Shown piece after piece: positions 25,022 through 33,199 of a stretch of DNA of 64,000 nucleotides. This stretch comes from Nocardioides sp. AX2bis (GTDB lineage: Bacteria; Actinomycetota; Actinomycetes; Propionibacteriales; Nocardioidaceae). The notes below the pieces were generated by a model, which saw nothing but the letters and a program-made list of their open reading frames with translations, ran no database searches and was not told the origin of the DNA. Position 1 is the first letter of the stretch; each line of letters starts with the position of its first letter. The translations under genes were made by a program, and so were the position numbers. Where the stretch lies: contig NZ_LR733215.1 in the NCBI RefSeq assembly GCF_902506435.1, forward strand, positions 3,094,126 to 3,158,125. The letters are read 5' to 3'.

Positions 25022-26566
25022 ATGCCCGCCGTCCGCTCCAGCACCGTCGACGACGTCCTCGCGCGCAGCGCGCGACGCCACCCCGACCGGGTCGCCCTCC
25101 GCTTCGCCGACCGCACCTGGACCTACCGCGCGCTCGACGACGCGGTGAGCCGGGCCGCGGTCGCCCTGCGCGGCCTCGGCCTCGCCCGTGGCGACCGGGT
25201 CGCGGCGTACGGGCGCAACTCCGACGCCTACCTGCTCGGCTTCCTCGGCTGCGCCCGCGCCGGGCTGGTGCACGTGCCGGTGAACTACGCGCTGACCGGG
25301 GAGGAGCTGGGCTACCTCGTCGAGCAGTCCGGCTCGGTGGCGGCGCTGGTCGACCCCGGCCTGCGGGCGCAGTACGACGCCGCGGGGCTGGCGGTCGGGA
25401 CCGTGCTGGCGCTGCGCGACGAGGCCGGCTCGCTGCTGGAGCGGGCGACCTCCGGGCCGGTGCCGACCTCCGTGCTGCCCGACGGGGAGCCACCCGTGGT
25501 CGACGGCGACCTGGCGCAGCTGCTCTACACCTCGGGCACCACCTCGCGGCCCAAGGGCGCGATGATGACGCACCGCGCACTGGTCCACGAGTACGTCTCC
25601 TGCGTGGTAGCCCTGGAGCTGCGCGAGAGCGACGACCCGCTGCACCCGATGCCGCTCTACCACTCCGCCGGGATGCACGTGTTCCTGATGCCCTACCTCG
25701 CGGTCGGGGCGGTGAACCACCTGATGGAGGCGCCCGACGTCCCGGAGGTGCTCCGCCTGGTCGAGGAGCGCAGCCTGGGCGCGGTCTTCCTCGCCCCGAC
25801 GGTGTGGGTGCCGCTGACCAACCACCCCGACTTCGCCACCCGCGACCTCTCCAGCCTGCGCAAGGCGTTCTACGGCGCCTCGATCATGCCCGGGCCCGTG
25901 CTCGCGCGGCTGACCGAGGCGCTGCCCGACCTGACGGTGTGGAACTGCTTCGGGCAGTCCGAGATCGGCCCGCTGGCCACCGTGCTGCGTCCCGAGGAGC
26001 ACGCCGAGCGGCCGAGCTCCTGCGGGCGACCGGTGCTCTTCGTCGAGGTGCGGGTGGTCGACGAGACCGGCGCCGACGTGGAGCCCGGCGGCAGCGGTGA
26101 GGTGCTCTACCGCTCACCGCAGCTGTGCGAGGGCTACTGGGACGCCCCCGAGGCGACCGCCGAGGCCTTCGCCGACGGCTGGTTCCACTCCGGCGACCTC
26201 GTCCGCGTCGACGAGGAGGGCTACCTGACGGTGGTCGACCGGATCAAGGACGTCATCAACACCGGCGGCGTGCTGGTGGCCTCCCGCGAGGTCGAGGACG
26301 TCCTCTACACCCACCCGGCGGTGGCCGAGGTCGCCGTGGTCGGCACGCCGGACGAGCGGTGGATCGAGGCCGTCACCGCCTTCGTCGTGCTGCGTCCCGA
26401 CGCCGCGATCGGCCCGGCCGAGGCGCCCGGGGCCCTGGTCGCGCACGCCCGGGAGTCGTTGGCCGGGTTCAAGGTGCCCAAGCAGGTGCTCCTGGTCGAC
26501 GAGCTGCCCCGCAACCAGTCCGGCAAGCTGCTCAAGCGGGTGCTGCGCGACCAGGTCGGCGGCTGA
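25022..26566 (+). CDS. AMP-forming acyl-CoA synthetase (FadD-like)
   Basis: 514 residues of the ANL superfamily, which activates a carboxylic acid as acyl-AMP and then acyl-CoA. Motifs: P-loop LLYTSGTTSRPKGAMMTH, FYGASIMPG, hinge region WFHSGDLVRVDEEGYLTVVD and the C-terminal catalytic Lys in NQSGKLLKRVL. The nearest type is medium/long-chain fatty acid CoA ligase; the acid itself is not readable. ATG with CCGGAGGTCCG just upstream. Followed 2 bp later by a methyltransferase gene, so probably co-transcribed. Confidence 0.87.
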   Translation: MPAVRSSTVDDVLARSARRHPDRVALRFADRTWTYRALDDAVSRAAVALRGLGLARGDRVAAYGRNSDAYLLGFLGCARAGLVHVPVNYALTGEELGYLVEQSGSVAALVDPGLRAQYDAAGLAVGTVLALRDEAGSLLERATSGPVPTSVLPDGEPPVVDGDLAQLLYTSGTTSRPKGAMMTHRALVHEYVSCVVALELRESDDPLHPMPLYHSAGMHVFLMPYLAVGAVNHLMEAPDVPEVLRLVEERSLGAVFLAPTVWVPLTNHPDFATRDLSSLRKAFYGASIMPGPVLARLTEALPDLTVWNCFGQSEIGPLATVLRPEEHAERPSSCGRPVLFVEVRVVDETGADVEPGGSGEVLYRSPQLCEGYWDAPEATAEAFADGWFHSGDLVRVDEEGYLTVVDRIKDVINTGGVLVASREVEDVLYTHPAVAEVAVVGTPDERWIEAVTAFVVLRPDAAIGPAEAPGALVAHARESLAGFKVPKQVLLVDELPRNQSGKLLKRVLRDQVGG

Positions 26567-26568
26567 GC

Positions 26569-27195
26569 GTGGACGCGGGCGCCTGGGACGAGCGGTACGC
26601 CGGCCGCGAGCTGGTCTGGTCGCTGGAGCCGAACGCGTTCGTGGCGCAGGAGTGCTCCGACCTCCCGCCGGGCCGCGCGCTCGACGTGGCCTGCGGCGAG
26701 GGCCGCAACGCGCTGTGGCTGGCCGGGCGGGGCTGGCGGGTGACCGCCGCGGACTTCTCGGCGGCGGCGCTCGAGAAGGGGCGGGCGCTGGCCGCCGAGC
26801 AGGAGCACGGCGACCGCGTCACCTGGCAGCGCGCCGACGCGACCACCTGGTCGCCGCCGGCCGGCCAGGACCTCGTCGTGCTGGCCTACCTGCAGCTGGA
26901 CGACGAGCAGCGCCGGGCCGCGGTGCGGTCGGCGTACGACGCCCTGCGACCGGGCGGGACGTTCCTGCTCGTCGCCCACGACCGGAGCAACCTCGCCGAG
27001 GGCACCGGCGGGCCGCAGGACCCGACGGTGCTGATGACCGCCGAGGACGTCCTCGCCGACCTCGCCGACCGGGCGCCGGACGTGGTCAGGGCCGGACGGG
27101 TGGCGCGGGAGGTGCCGCCCCACGGCACCCACACCCGACCGGGCGAGGCGGCGGCGACCGCGTGGGACTGCCTCGTCCGCTGCGTGCGGACCTGA
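26569..27195 (+). CDS. Class I SAM-dependent methyltransferase (TehB/thiopurine-type)
   Basis: 208 residues, Rossmann methyltransferase. SAM motif I is ALDVACGEGRNALWLAGRGW, motif II VTAADFSAAALEKG, and motif IV DLVVLAYLQLD. The N-terminal WDERYAGRELVWSLEPN is typical of the TehB/SAM-dependent detoxifying branch. GTG at 26569 is used; the longer frame upstream overlaps the acyl-CoA synthetase gene. The C-terminal THTRPGEAAATAWDCLVR is family-like. Substrate unknown; tellurite, thiols or small nucleophiles are options. Confidence 0.83.
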   Translation: MDAGAWDERYAGRELVWSLEPNAFVAQECSDLPPGRALDVACGEGRNALWLAGRGWRVTAADFSAAALEKGRALAAEQEHGDRVTWQRADATTWSPPAGQDLVVLAYLQLDDEQRRAAVRSAYDALRPGGTFLLVAHDRSNLAEGTGGPQDPTVLMTAEDVLADLADRAPDVVRAGRVAREVPPHGTHTRPGEAAATAWDCLVRCVRT

Positions 27196-27214
27196 GGCCC
27201 GGGGGCGGCGGGGA

Positions 27215-27505
27215 TCAGCCGCGCGGGTCGTCCTGCTGCGGGGCGTGCTGCGCCTTGAGACCGCGGGCCCGCGGCGCGGGAGGGCCGTCCTGCGGGACGC
27301 CCTCGTGGGGCTTGCGGTCGGTGGCGTCGTAGAGCCCCTTCTCCTCCGCCGCGTCGACGTTGCGCAGCCGGTGCACGAGGCTCCAGCCGAGCAGCGCGAT
27401 CGTCAGGATCCCGAGCCCGAAGATGCCGAAGGCTCCCCAGCCGGCGACCACGTTGTCCGGCTCGGGGACGGGGTCGAGCTGCCACAGGGTCACGAGCAGG
27501 TCCAT
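27215..27505 (-). CDS. Small single-pass membrane protein, function unknown
   Basis: 96 residues. One membrane helix (GAFGIFGLGILTIALLGWSLV, about 24-44) precedes a charged, Pro-rich cytoplasmic tail. I do not recognise the family. It lies immediately downstream of mca on the same strand, with 7 bp between, so it is likely in the mca transcript or its own. No catalytic motif. Confidence 0.65.
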   Translation of the reverse strand: MDLLVTLWQLDPVPEPDNVVAGWGAFGIFGLGILTIALLGWSLVHRLRNVDAAEEKGLYDATDRKPHEGVPQDGPPAPRARGLKAQHAPQQDDPRG

Positions 27506-27512
27506 GGCCCCA

Positions 27513-28469
27513 TCATCCCACGGAGGCCCTCACGGCACCGGTCCGGACGCCGGCGAAGAGGTCGTCCTCGGGGACCGGGGCGTCGACGTGGGTGGTGACC
27601 AGCTCGTAGTCCTCGGTCGGCCAGGTCTTCTGCTGGACCTCGCGCGGGATGGCGAACCAGTGCCCGTCGGGGTCGATCTGGGTGGCGTGGGCCAGCAGCG
27701 CCTGGTCGCGGACCCCGAAGTACTCCCCGCAGGGCACCTTGGTGGTGACGCGCGCGTCCCACTCGGGCTCGGGCACCCACTCCTTGAGGCGGTCGGCCCA
27801 CGGCGACTCCAGGCCGTGCGCGAGCGTCGCGTCGTGCAGCGACTGCATCCGCTCCCGGTTGAAGGAGTGGTGGTAGTAGAGCTTGGCGACCTGCCAGGCC
27901 TCCCCCGCGTCGGGGAACCGTGCCGGGTCGGCGGCCGCGTCGAAGGCGGCCACGCTCACCTCGTGGCAGCGGACGTGGTCGGGGTGGGGGTAGCCGCCGC
28001 GCTCGTCGTAGGTCGTCATCACGTGTGGGCGGACCCGGCGCACGACCCGGACCAGCGCCTCGACGGCCTCCTCGAGCGGGACCAGGCCGAAGCAGCCCTC
28101 CGGCAGCGGGGGCTTGGGGTCGCCGTCGGGCCAGCCGGAGTCCACGAAGCCGAGCCACTCCTGGTGGATGCCGAGGATGTCGCGGGCACGCTCCATCTCC
28201 TGGCGACGCACCTCGCTGATGTTCTCCAGCACGTCGGGACGGTCCATCCGTGGGTTCAGGATCGACCCGCGCTCGCCGCCGGTGCAGGTCACGACGTGGA
28301 CCTCGGCGCCCTCCGCGACGTAGCGGGCGGTGGTGGCCGCGCCCTTGCTCGACTCGTCGTCGGGGTGGGCGTGCACGTGCATCAGGCGGAGTCCCGCGCT
28401 GGGACCGCTGGACGTGGCGCCCGCGGGGTGCGACGGGTCGGGGTGCTGCGGCTCGGCATGCTGCGACAT
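27513..28469 (-). CDS. mca: Mycothiol S-conjugate amidase Mca
   Basis: 318 residues of the LmbE/PIG-L zinc deacetylase family. Mca cleaves mycothiol S-conjugates into a mercapturic acid and GlcN-Ins, which is recycled. Zinc and catalytic residues: HAHPDDE near the N-terminus and [12 protein letters not shown] further on. [11 protein letters not shown] and the tail PTEDYELV favour Mca over MshB. ATG at 28469 is preferred because a TACCAT box ends 7 nt upstream (leaderless). As in M. tuberculosis, it is divergent from the DUF4307 gene and near greA. Confidence 0.9.
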   Translation of the reverse strand: MSQHAEPQHPDPSHPAGATSSGPSAGLRLMHVHAHPDDESSKGAATTARYVAEGAEVHVVTCTGGERGSILNPRMDRPDVLENISEVRRQEMERARDILGIHQEWLGFVDSGWPDGDPKPPLPEGCFGLVPLEEAVEALVRVVRRVRPHVMTTYDERGGYPHPDHVRCHEVSVAAFDAAADPARFPDAGEAWQVAKLYYHHSFNRERMQSLHDATLAHGLESPWADRLKEWVPEPEWDARVTTKVPCGEYFGVRDQALLAHATQIDPDGHWFAIPREVQQKTWPTEDYELVTTHVDAPVPEDDLFAGVRTGAVRASVG

Positions 28470-28476
28470 GGCTCTC

Positions 28477-28482
28477 ATGGTA
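28477..28482 (-). promoter_or_regulatory. -10 box of mca
   Basis: TACCAT on the minus strand, 7 nt before the ATG at 28469; supports a leaderless mRNA and the shorter start. Confidence 0.5.
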
Positions 28483-28525
28483 GGTCTCACCCCACCCGTC
28501 GTCCCGCCCCACCTGTCATCCTGGG

Positions 28526-28933
28526 GTGGTGAGCCCACAGGTCGACCTCGACACCCGGTACGGCACCCCCGCGCCCTGGCGGCGCCGCGTGCTGCTGGCC
28601 GGCGTGGGCGTCGTGGTCGCCGCGTTCGCGGCCTGGCTGGGGTGGGCCACGATCTACCACTCCGAGCCCGAGGTGCAGTCGCAGCTGGTCTCCTTCGACG
28701 TCCTCGACGCCCGCACCGTCGACGCCACCGTCGACGTCGAGGTCGAGGACGGCGTGACCGGGCTGTGCCGGCTGCGTGCCTTCGCCGAGGACCACTCGGT
28801 GGTCGGCGAGATCGCCTTCGAGGTCGCCCCCGCCGAGGGCCAGCGCTACGAGCAGCAGCTGCGCACCGACCGCCTGGCCACGTCGGTGGAGTCCCTCGGC
28901 TGCACCACGACCTCCCAGCCGCGTCCCCGGTGA
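28526..28933 (+). CDS. DUF4307 membrane-anchored protein
   Basis: 135 residues: short cytoplasmic start, one helix ([19 protein letters not shown]), then an external beta domain with an [20 protein letters not shown] run. This is the actinobacterial DUF4307 family (M. tuberculosis Rv1081c), always near mca and greA. Function unknown. Two GTGs, at 28526 and 28529, are equally possible starts. A perfect GC stem follows 20 nt after the stop. Confidence 0.82.
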   Translation: MVSPQVDLDTRYGTPAPWRRRVLLAGVGVVVAAFAAWLGWATIYHSEPEVQSQLVSFDVLDARTVDATVDVEVEDGVTGLCRLRAFAEDHSVVGEIAFEVAPAEGQRYEQQLRTDRLATSVESLGCTTTSQPRPR

Positions 28934-28953
28934 CCCTGCTCCGCCCTCGGTGA

Positions 28954-28969
28954 GCCGCCCACGGGCGGC
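28954..28969 (+). terminator. Terminator behind DUF4307
   Basis: GCCGCCC-AC-GGGCGGC, perfect 7-bp stem 20 nt after the DUF4307 stop, followed by a T-rich CTGGTGTTGTT. It runs directly into the greA -10 box. Confidence 0.6.
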
Positions 28970-28979
28970 CTGGTGTTGT

Positions 28980-28985
28980 TAGGGT
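28980..28985 (+). promoter_or_regulatory. -10 box of greA
   Basis: TAGGGT within TTGTTAGGGT. The transcript would begin about 28992, giving a leader of about 120 nt before the ATG at 29113. Confidence 0.45.
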
Positions 28986-29052
28986 GGTCGGTCTGACCGC
29001 CCGCCGGGCCACCCCGGAACCCCGGGGAAGAGCCCGCCACCCGTCGTCGGCC

Positions 29053-29090
29053 GTCCCTCCCACCCAGGCGCATGCCGCCTGGCGAGGGAC
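29053..29090 (+). other. Long hairpin in the greA leader
   Basis: Outer arms GTCCCTC/GAGGGAC and inner arms CCAGGCG/CGCCTGG fold almost the whole 38 nt, ending 10 nt before the CCAGGAG ribosome site. It could be an attenuator or an mRNA-stabilising element (inference). Confidence 0.5.
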
Positions 29091-29112
29091 GCCCGTACCA
29101 CCAGGAGTCCGC

Positions 29113-29616
29113 ATGACCGAGCAGAGCCAGCCCGCCAGCACCGTGTGGCTGACCCAGAAGACCCACGACCGCCTGCACGCCGAGCTCGAGGAGCTCAAGG
29201 GGCCGCTGCGCGCCGAGATCATCGCGCGGATCAGCGCCGCCCGTGACGAGGGCGACCTGAAGGAGAACGGCGGGTACCACTCGGCCAAGGACGAGCAGGG
29301 CAAGATGGAGGGCCGGATCCGCCAGCTCGAGGACATGCTGCGCCAGGCGACGACCGAGCCCGCCGCCGACGACGGCCGCGTGTCGGCCGGCAAGGTCGTC
29401 ACCTACCGCTACCAGGGCGACGACGAGACCGAGCAGTTCCTGCTCGGCTCCCGCGACATCGACGACGACGAGGCCGACGTCGAGGTCTTCTCCCCGCAGT
29501 CGCCGCTCGGTGCGGCGCTCGACGGCGCGGCCAAGGGCGAGACGGTCGACTTCGAGGCACCGAACGGCAAGACGCTGAAGATCGAGATCGTCGACGCGGT
29601 CCCCTTCAGCGGCTGA
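29113..29616 (+). CDS. greA: Transcription elongation factor GreA
   Basis: 167 residues. The N-terminal coiled-coil hairpin carries the acidic tip [20 protein letters not shown], which inserts into the RNA polymerase channel to trigger transcript cleavage. The C-terminal FKBP-like domain (about 90-167) includes [19 protein letters not shown] at 29113 with CAGGAG upstream. It rescues backtracked polymerase, a topic shared with mfd at the other end of the window. Convergent with ilvA. Confidence 0.95.
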   Translation: MTEQSQPASTVWLTQKTHDRLHAELEELKGPLRAEIIARISAARDEGDLKENGGYHSAKDEQGKMEGRIRQLEDMLRQATTEPAADDGRVSAGKVVTYRYQGDDETEQFLLGSRDIDDDEADVEVFSPQSPLGAALDGAAKGETVDFEAPNGKTLKIEIVDAVPFSG

Positions 29617-29641
29617 CCTGCGCCTCGCGCGGACGGACGGC

Positions 29642-30871
29642 TCAGCCGGTGACCCGGTAGCCGCGCTCGCGCAGCCGGGTCAGCAGCCGTTCGGAGTGGT
29701 CCTGGCCCCGCGTCTCGAGCTGCAGCAGCACCTCCACCTCGCCCACGTGCAACGTGGGCGAGGTGCGTTCGTGCACGACCTCGATCACGTTGGCGCCGGC
29801 GTCGGAGACCTCCAGCAGCAGCCCCGCCAGGCCCCCGGGCACGTCGGGGATGTTGACCCGCATCGCGTGGTAGCGCCCGGCGGCGGCCATGCCGTGCCGG
29901 ATGACCTTGCCCAGCAGCAGCGGGTCGATGTTGCCCCCGGACAGCACCGCGACCAGCGGGGTCCGCCAGCGGTCGGGGTGGTCGAGCAGCGCGGCCACCG
30001 CGGCGGCGCCGGCCGGTTCCACGATGGTCTTGGTCCGCTCGACCAGCGCCACGAGCGCGCGTGACATCGAGTCCTCGGAGACCGTGACGACCTCGTCGAC
30101 GAGGTCGCGCACCGCGGCGAAGGTCAGCTCCCCCGGCATCCCGACCGCGATGCCGTCGGCCATGGTGCGCATCGAGGTGAGCGCGACCGGGGCACCCTGC
30201 TCGAGCGAGGTCGGGTACGCCGCCGCGCCCTCGGCCTGGACGCCCACCAGGTGCACGTCGGGCCGCAGCGCCTTGAGCGCGATCGCGACGCCCGCGATCA
30301 GCCCCCCACCGCCGGTCGGCACCAGCACGGTGCGCGCCTCCGGCGCCTGCTCGGCCACCTCCAGGCCGCAGGTGCCCTGGCCGGCCATGATGTCGGCGTG
30401 GTCGAAGGGGTGGATCAGCACCGCCCCGGTCTCCTCCGCGAAGCGCCGCGCGCCCACCAGGGCGTCCTCGATGTAACGCCCCTCGAAGACCACGTCGGCG
30501 CCGTACCCCCGGGTCGCCCGCTCCTTCGGGATCGGCGCGCCCTCCGGCATGAACACGGTGGCGTGGATGCCGAGCAGCTGCCCGGCCAGGGCGACGCCCT
30601 GCGCGTGGTTGCCGGCCGAGGCCGCGACGACACCATTCGCCCGCTCCGCCTCGGTCAGCCGCGCCATCCGGTAGTAGGCGCCGCGGGCCTTGAAGGAGCC
30701 GGTGCGCTGCAGGTTCTCGCACTTGAGGTGCACCGGACCGCCGCAGAGCGCCGACAGCCAGCGCGACCGCTCCATCGGGGTCTCCACCGCCACCCCGCGC
30801 AGGACCTCGCGGGCGGCCTGGATCTCGGCCAGGCCGAGCGCCAGCGGCGGTCGGGTCACGGGCTCGGTCAT
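29642..30871 (-). CDS. ilvA: Threonine ammonia-lyase with C-terminal ACT domain
   Basis: 409 residues. A PLP fold-type II enzyme that deaminates threonine to 2-oxobutyrate. The PLP Lys is in RTGSFKARGAYYRM; the Gly-rich phosphate loop is VPTGGGGLIAG. The C-terminal 80 residues form an ACT regulatory domain (VNIPDVPGGLAGLLLEV). Length and single ACT domain match the short TdcB/IlvA2 type. ATG at 30871 has CAGGAG upstream. The upstream AI-2E transporter gene runs without a stop into this leader, so the promoter may have been altered. Confidence 0.9.
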   Translation of the reverse strand: MTEPVTRPPLALGLAEIQAAREVLRGVAVETPMERSRWLSALCGGPVHLKCENLQRTGSFKARGAYYRMARLTEAERANGVVAASAGNHAQGVALAGQLLGIHATVFMPEGAPIPKERATRGYGADVVFEGRYIEDALVGARRFAEETGAVLIHPFDHADIMAGQGTCGLEVAEQAPEARTVLVPTGGGGLIAGVAIALKALRPDVHLVGVQAEGAAAYPTSLEQGAPVALTSMRTMADGIAVGMPGELTFAAVRDLVDEVVTVSEDSMSRALVALVERTKTIVEPAGAAAVAALLDHPDRWRTPLVAVLSGGNIDPLLLGKVIRHGMAAAGRYHAMRVNIPDVPGGLAGLLLEVSDAGANVIEVVHERTSPTLHVGEVEVLLQLETRGQDHSERLLTRLRERGYRVTG

Positions 30872-30900
30872 CGGGTCTCCTGCTCGGGGTCGGGGGCTGG

Positions 30901-31742
30901 GTGGCCACCGCGCCGGCCAGGGTCGCACCGACGACCGGGATGAACGCACCGAGGAAGGTCAGCACGAAGATCGCGGCCAGGAACGGCACGCCGAGCACGG
31001 CGGCCCAGACGGTGATCCCGATCGCGTCGACCAGGGCGACCGCGACGGTGGCCCGGACGTAGTGGGTCAGGGTCGTCCAGGCGACCCGGCCCGAGGAGTC
31101 GACGTGGCCGCGGGCGGCGCGAGGGGCCAGGCGGACCGCCCAGCCCCAGATCCGGGGGCCGTCGGAGAGGAAGAAGAACAGCGCGAAGAGGGCCAGGAAG
31201 AACCCGACGACCGCGTTGCCCGCGCCCGAGCCGACCGCGAGCGCCTGCTGCAGCGCACCGTCGCCGGCGAAGGAGGCCACGGCGTCACGCAGGGCGGCGA
31301 CCGCGTCGTCGACCTGCGACTGGCTGGCGTCGAGCGGCCCCTCGACGAGCCAGGTGCGGACCTGCTCGATGCCCTCCGCGGCCGACGTGGCCAGGTCGGA
31401 GGCGCCGGTGGCGATCTGCTGGCCGACGAAGCCGAGCAGGCCGCCGACGACCACCAGCCCGACCACCACGACCAGCAGCGCCGCCAGGCCACGCGGCAGC
31501 CACCGCGTGAGCAGCCGGACCGCCGGGTCGGCCAGCGCTGCCAGCAGCACCGCGATCGCCAGCGGCAGGACCAGCACGGAGTACGTCGCGACCAGCTGCA
31601 CCAGCACCCACCCGAGCGCTGCGAGCAGCAGCACCCGCCACGACCAGGCCGCGGCGAGGTCGAGGCCCCAGGGCACACCGGCGCCGCCTCGCGCCCGGAC
31701 CTGCTCGGGGGCGCGGCCGGGTGGAGCGGGGTTCGGCGGCAT
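30901..31742 (-). pseudogene. AI-2E family transporter, 3' end lost
   Basis: From ATG 31742, about 280 residues match AI-2E/TqsA-like permeases: several helices, FFLALFALFFFLSDGP and the late LGAFIPVVGATLAGAVA. Families of this type run to about 350 residues. Here the homology stops at about 30901 and the frame continues, without a stop, through the ilvA gene in a wrong frame to 29409. The last helices, usually reading GNVLQP-x-V and beyond, are absent. A deletion joining the gene to the ilvA leader explains this. It may still make a truncated or extended protein. Confidence 0.65.
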
Positions 31743-31746
31743 CGCG

Positions 31747-33192
31747 TCAGCGTATGCCCGTGGCACCCGTCACCAGACCGCGGGCGAGCGCCCGCGCGGC
31801 GGCGGGGTGGGCGTCGGCGAGCAGCCCGACCGCGGCCAGGACGTAGTCGTGGTCCACGACCACGCGGGGGTGCTCGGGCAGCTGCCAGCCGCCGCCGGCG
31901 CGGGCCGCGGCGTCGGGCCCGAGGGCCGGGGCGAGGACCCGGTCGGCCACGCCCGGACGACCGTGTCGGAGCACGCCGCCGGAGCCGACGACGAGGTCGA
32001 CGGTGCGCAGGTCGCGCCCGCTGCGCTCGACGACCCGACCATCGGCTCCGAGGACGACCCGGGCGCGACCGGCGTGCCGGCGCAGCGCCTGGGACAGCGC
32101 GGCGCGGGCCAGGGCCTCGTCGTCGTCGAGGTCCGCGTCGTCCACCGGGAGGTGGGCCGGGTCGTCGGTGCGTCGCCGGGCGGCGGCGGCGAGCCGGTCG
32201 TACGCCTTCGGCGCCAGCTCGTCGGGGTCGAGCCGCTCGACGGTCGTGACGGCCGACCACCGCATCCCGAGGTCGCCCTCGACGGTGCGCCCGGCGCGGG
32301 TGGTGGCGACGACCTCGCGGGCCAGGCCGCTCTGCTCGGGGTCGACCTCGACCACGGCGTGCACGTCGGTGGTGGCACCGCCGACGTCGACCACCACGAC
32401 GTCGCCGACCTCCTCGGCCAGCACCTCGACCCCGCGCAGGACGACGTCGGGGGTCGCGCCGCGTACCAGGGCCTCGAGCTCGCGACGGCGCGCCGGCGAG
32501 GTCAGGCGCTTGCCCCCGATGACGTGGCTGACGAACACCTCGCGCACGGCCGCGCGGGCGCCGTCGGGGGCGAGCACCCCGATCCGGGGCACGACGTTGG
32601 GTGCCAGGACGTGCGGTACGCCGGCCAGGACCGCCGCCACCTCCGCGTGTGCGGAGACGTTGCCGGCCACCACCACCGGGCCGGTCCAGCCGGCTCTGGC
32701 GATCGCCGCCGCACCGTCGACCAGCGCCCGGGTGTTGCCGCCGTCGGTGCCCCCGGTCAGCAGCACGACGTCCGGCGTCGCGGCGAGCACGTCGGCGGCC
32801 GGGTCCGCGTCGCCGGCGACCGACGCCACGGCGACGACGTGGCCGCCGCTCGACAGCGCGACCCGGCGCCCGGCCTCGGCGGTGACGAGCGGCTCGTTGC
32901 CGAGCACCGCGATCCGCAGGCCGCCGCCGGCGCTGGAGCAGGCGAGCAGGGAGGCGTCGGCGGCCCGGGGGTGGGAGGCGACCAGGGCGGCGCGGCAGGC
33001 GTCGTACCCGGCGAGGACGTCGCCGCCGGCGGCGCTCAGCAGGAGCAGGAACGCCAGCAGCAGCGAGACGAGGTCGCGCTCGATCAGGTGCAGCACGAAG
33101 AGCGCGGCCGCGACCAGCCCGAGGCTGGTGCGGGTCCAGGCCAGGAAGGTCCGCTCGTTGGCCAGCGTGAACCGGTAGTCGGGCTCGCTCAT
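31747..33192 (-). CDS. Chimera: DUF202 membrane segment joined to GlmL-like protein lacking its N-terminus
   Basis: 481 residues. Residues 1-57 (YRFTLANERTFLAWTRTSLG, two helices) are the first half of a DUF202 protein. From about DVLAGYDACRAAL onward it is glutamate mutase L (GlmL)-like: LACSSAGGGLRIAVLGNE, VVLLTGGTDGGNTRALVDG, VVVDVGGATTDVHAV. GlmL proteins normally begin with an actin-like DFGSTFTK phosphate loop, which is missing. The join near 33020 is in frame and free of stops, as if a deletion removed the end of one gene and the start of the next. ATPase function is therefore doubtful. 7 bp follow metB; the AI-2E remnant starts 4 bp after it. Confidence 0.75.
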   Translation of the reverse strand: MSEPDYRFTLANERTFLAWTRTSLGLVAAALFVLHLIERDLVSLLLAFLLLLSAAGGDVLAGYDACRAALVASHPRAADASLLACSSAGGGLRIAVLGNEPLVTAEAGRRVALSSGGHVVAVASVAGDADPAADVLAATPDVVLLTGGTDGGNTRALVDGAAAIARAGWTGPVVVAGNVSAHAEVAAVLAGVPHVLAPNVVPRIGVLAPDGARAAVREVFVSHVIGGKRLTSPARRRELEALVRGATPDVVLRGVEVLAEEVGDVVVVDVGGATTDVHAVVEVDPEQSGLAREVVATTRAGRTVEGDLGMRWSAVTTVERLDPDELAPKAYDRLAAAARRRTDDPAHLPVDDADLDDDEALARAALSQALRRHAGRARVVLGADGRVVERSGRDLRTVDLVVGSGGVLRHGRPGVADRVLAPALGPDAAARAGGGWQLPEHPRVVVDHDYVLAAVGLLADAHPAAARALARGLVTGATGIR

Positions 33193-33199
33193 CGGCTGC

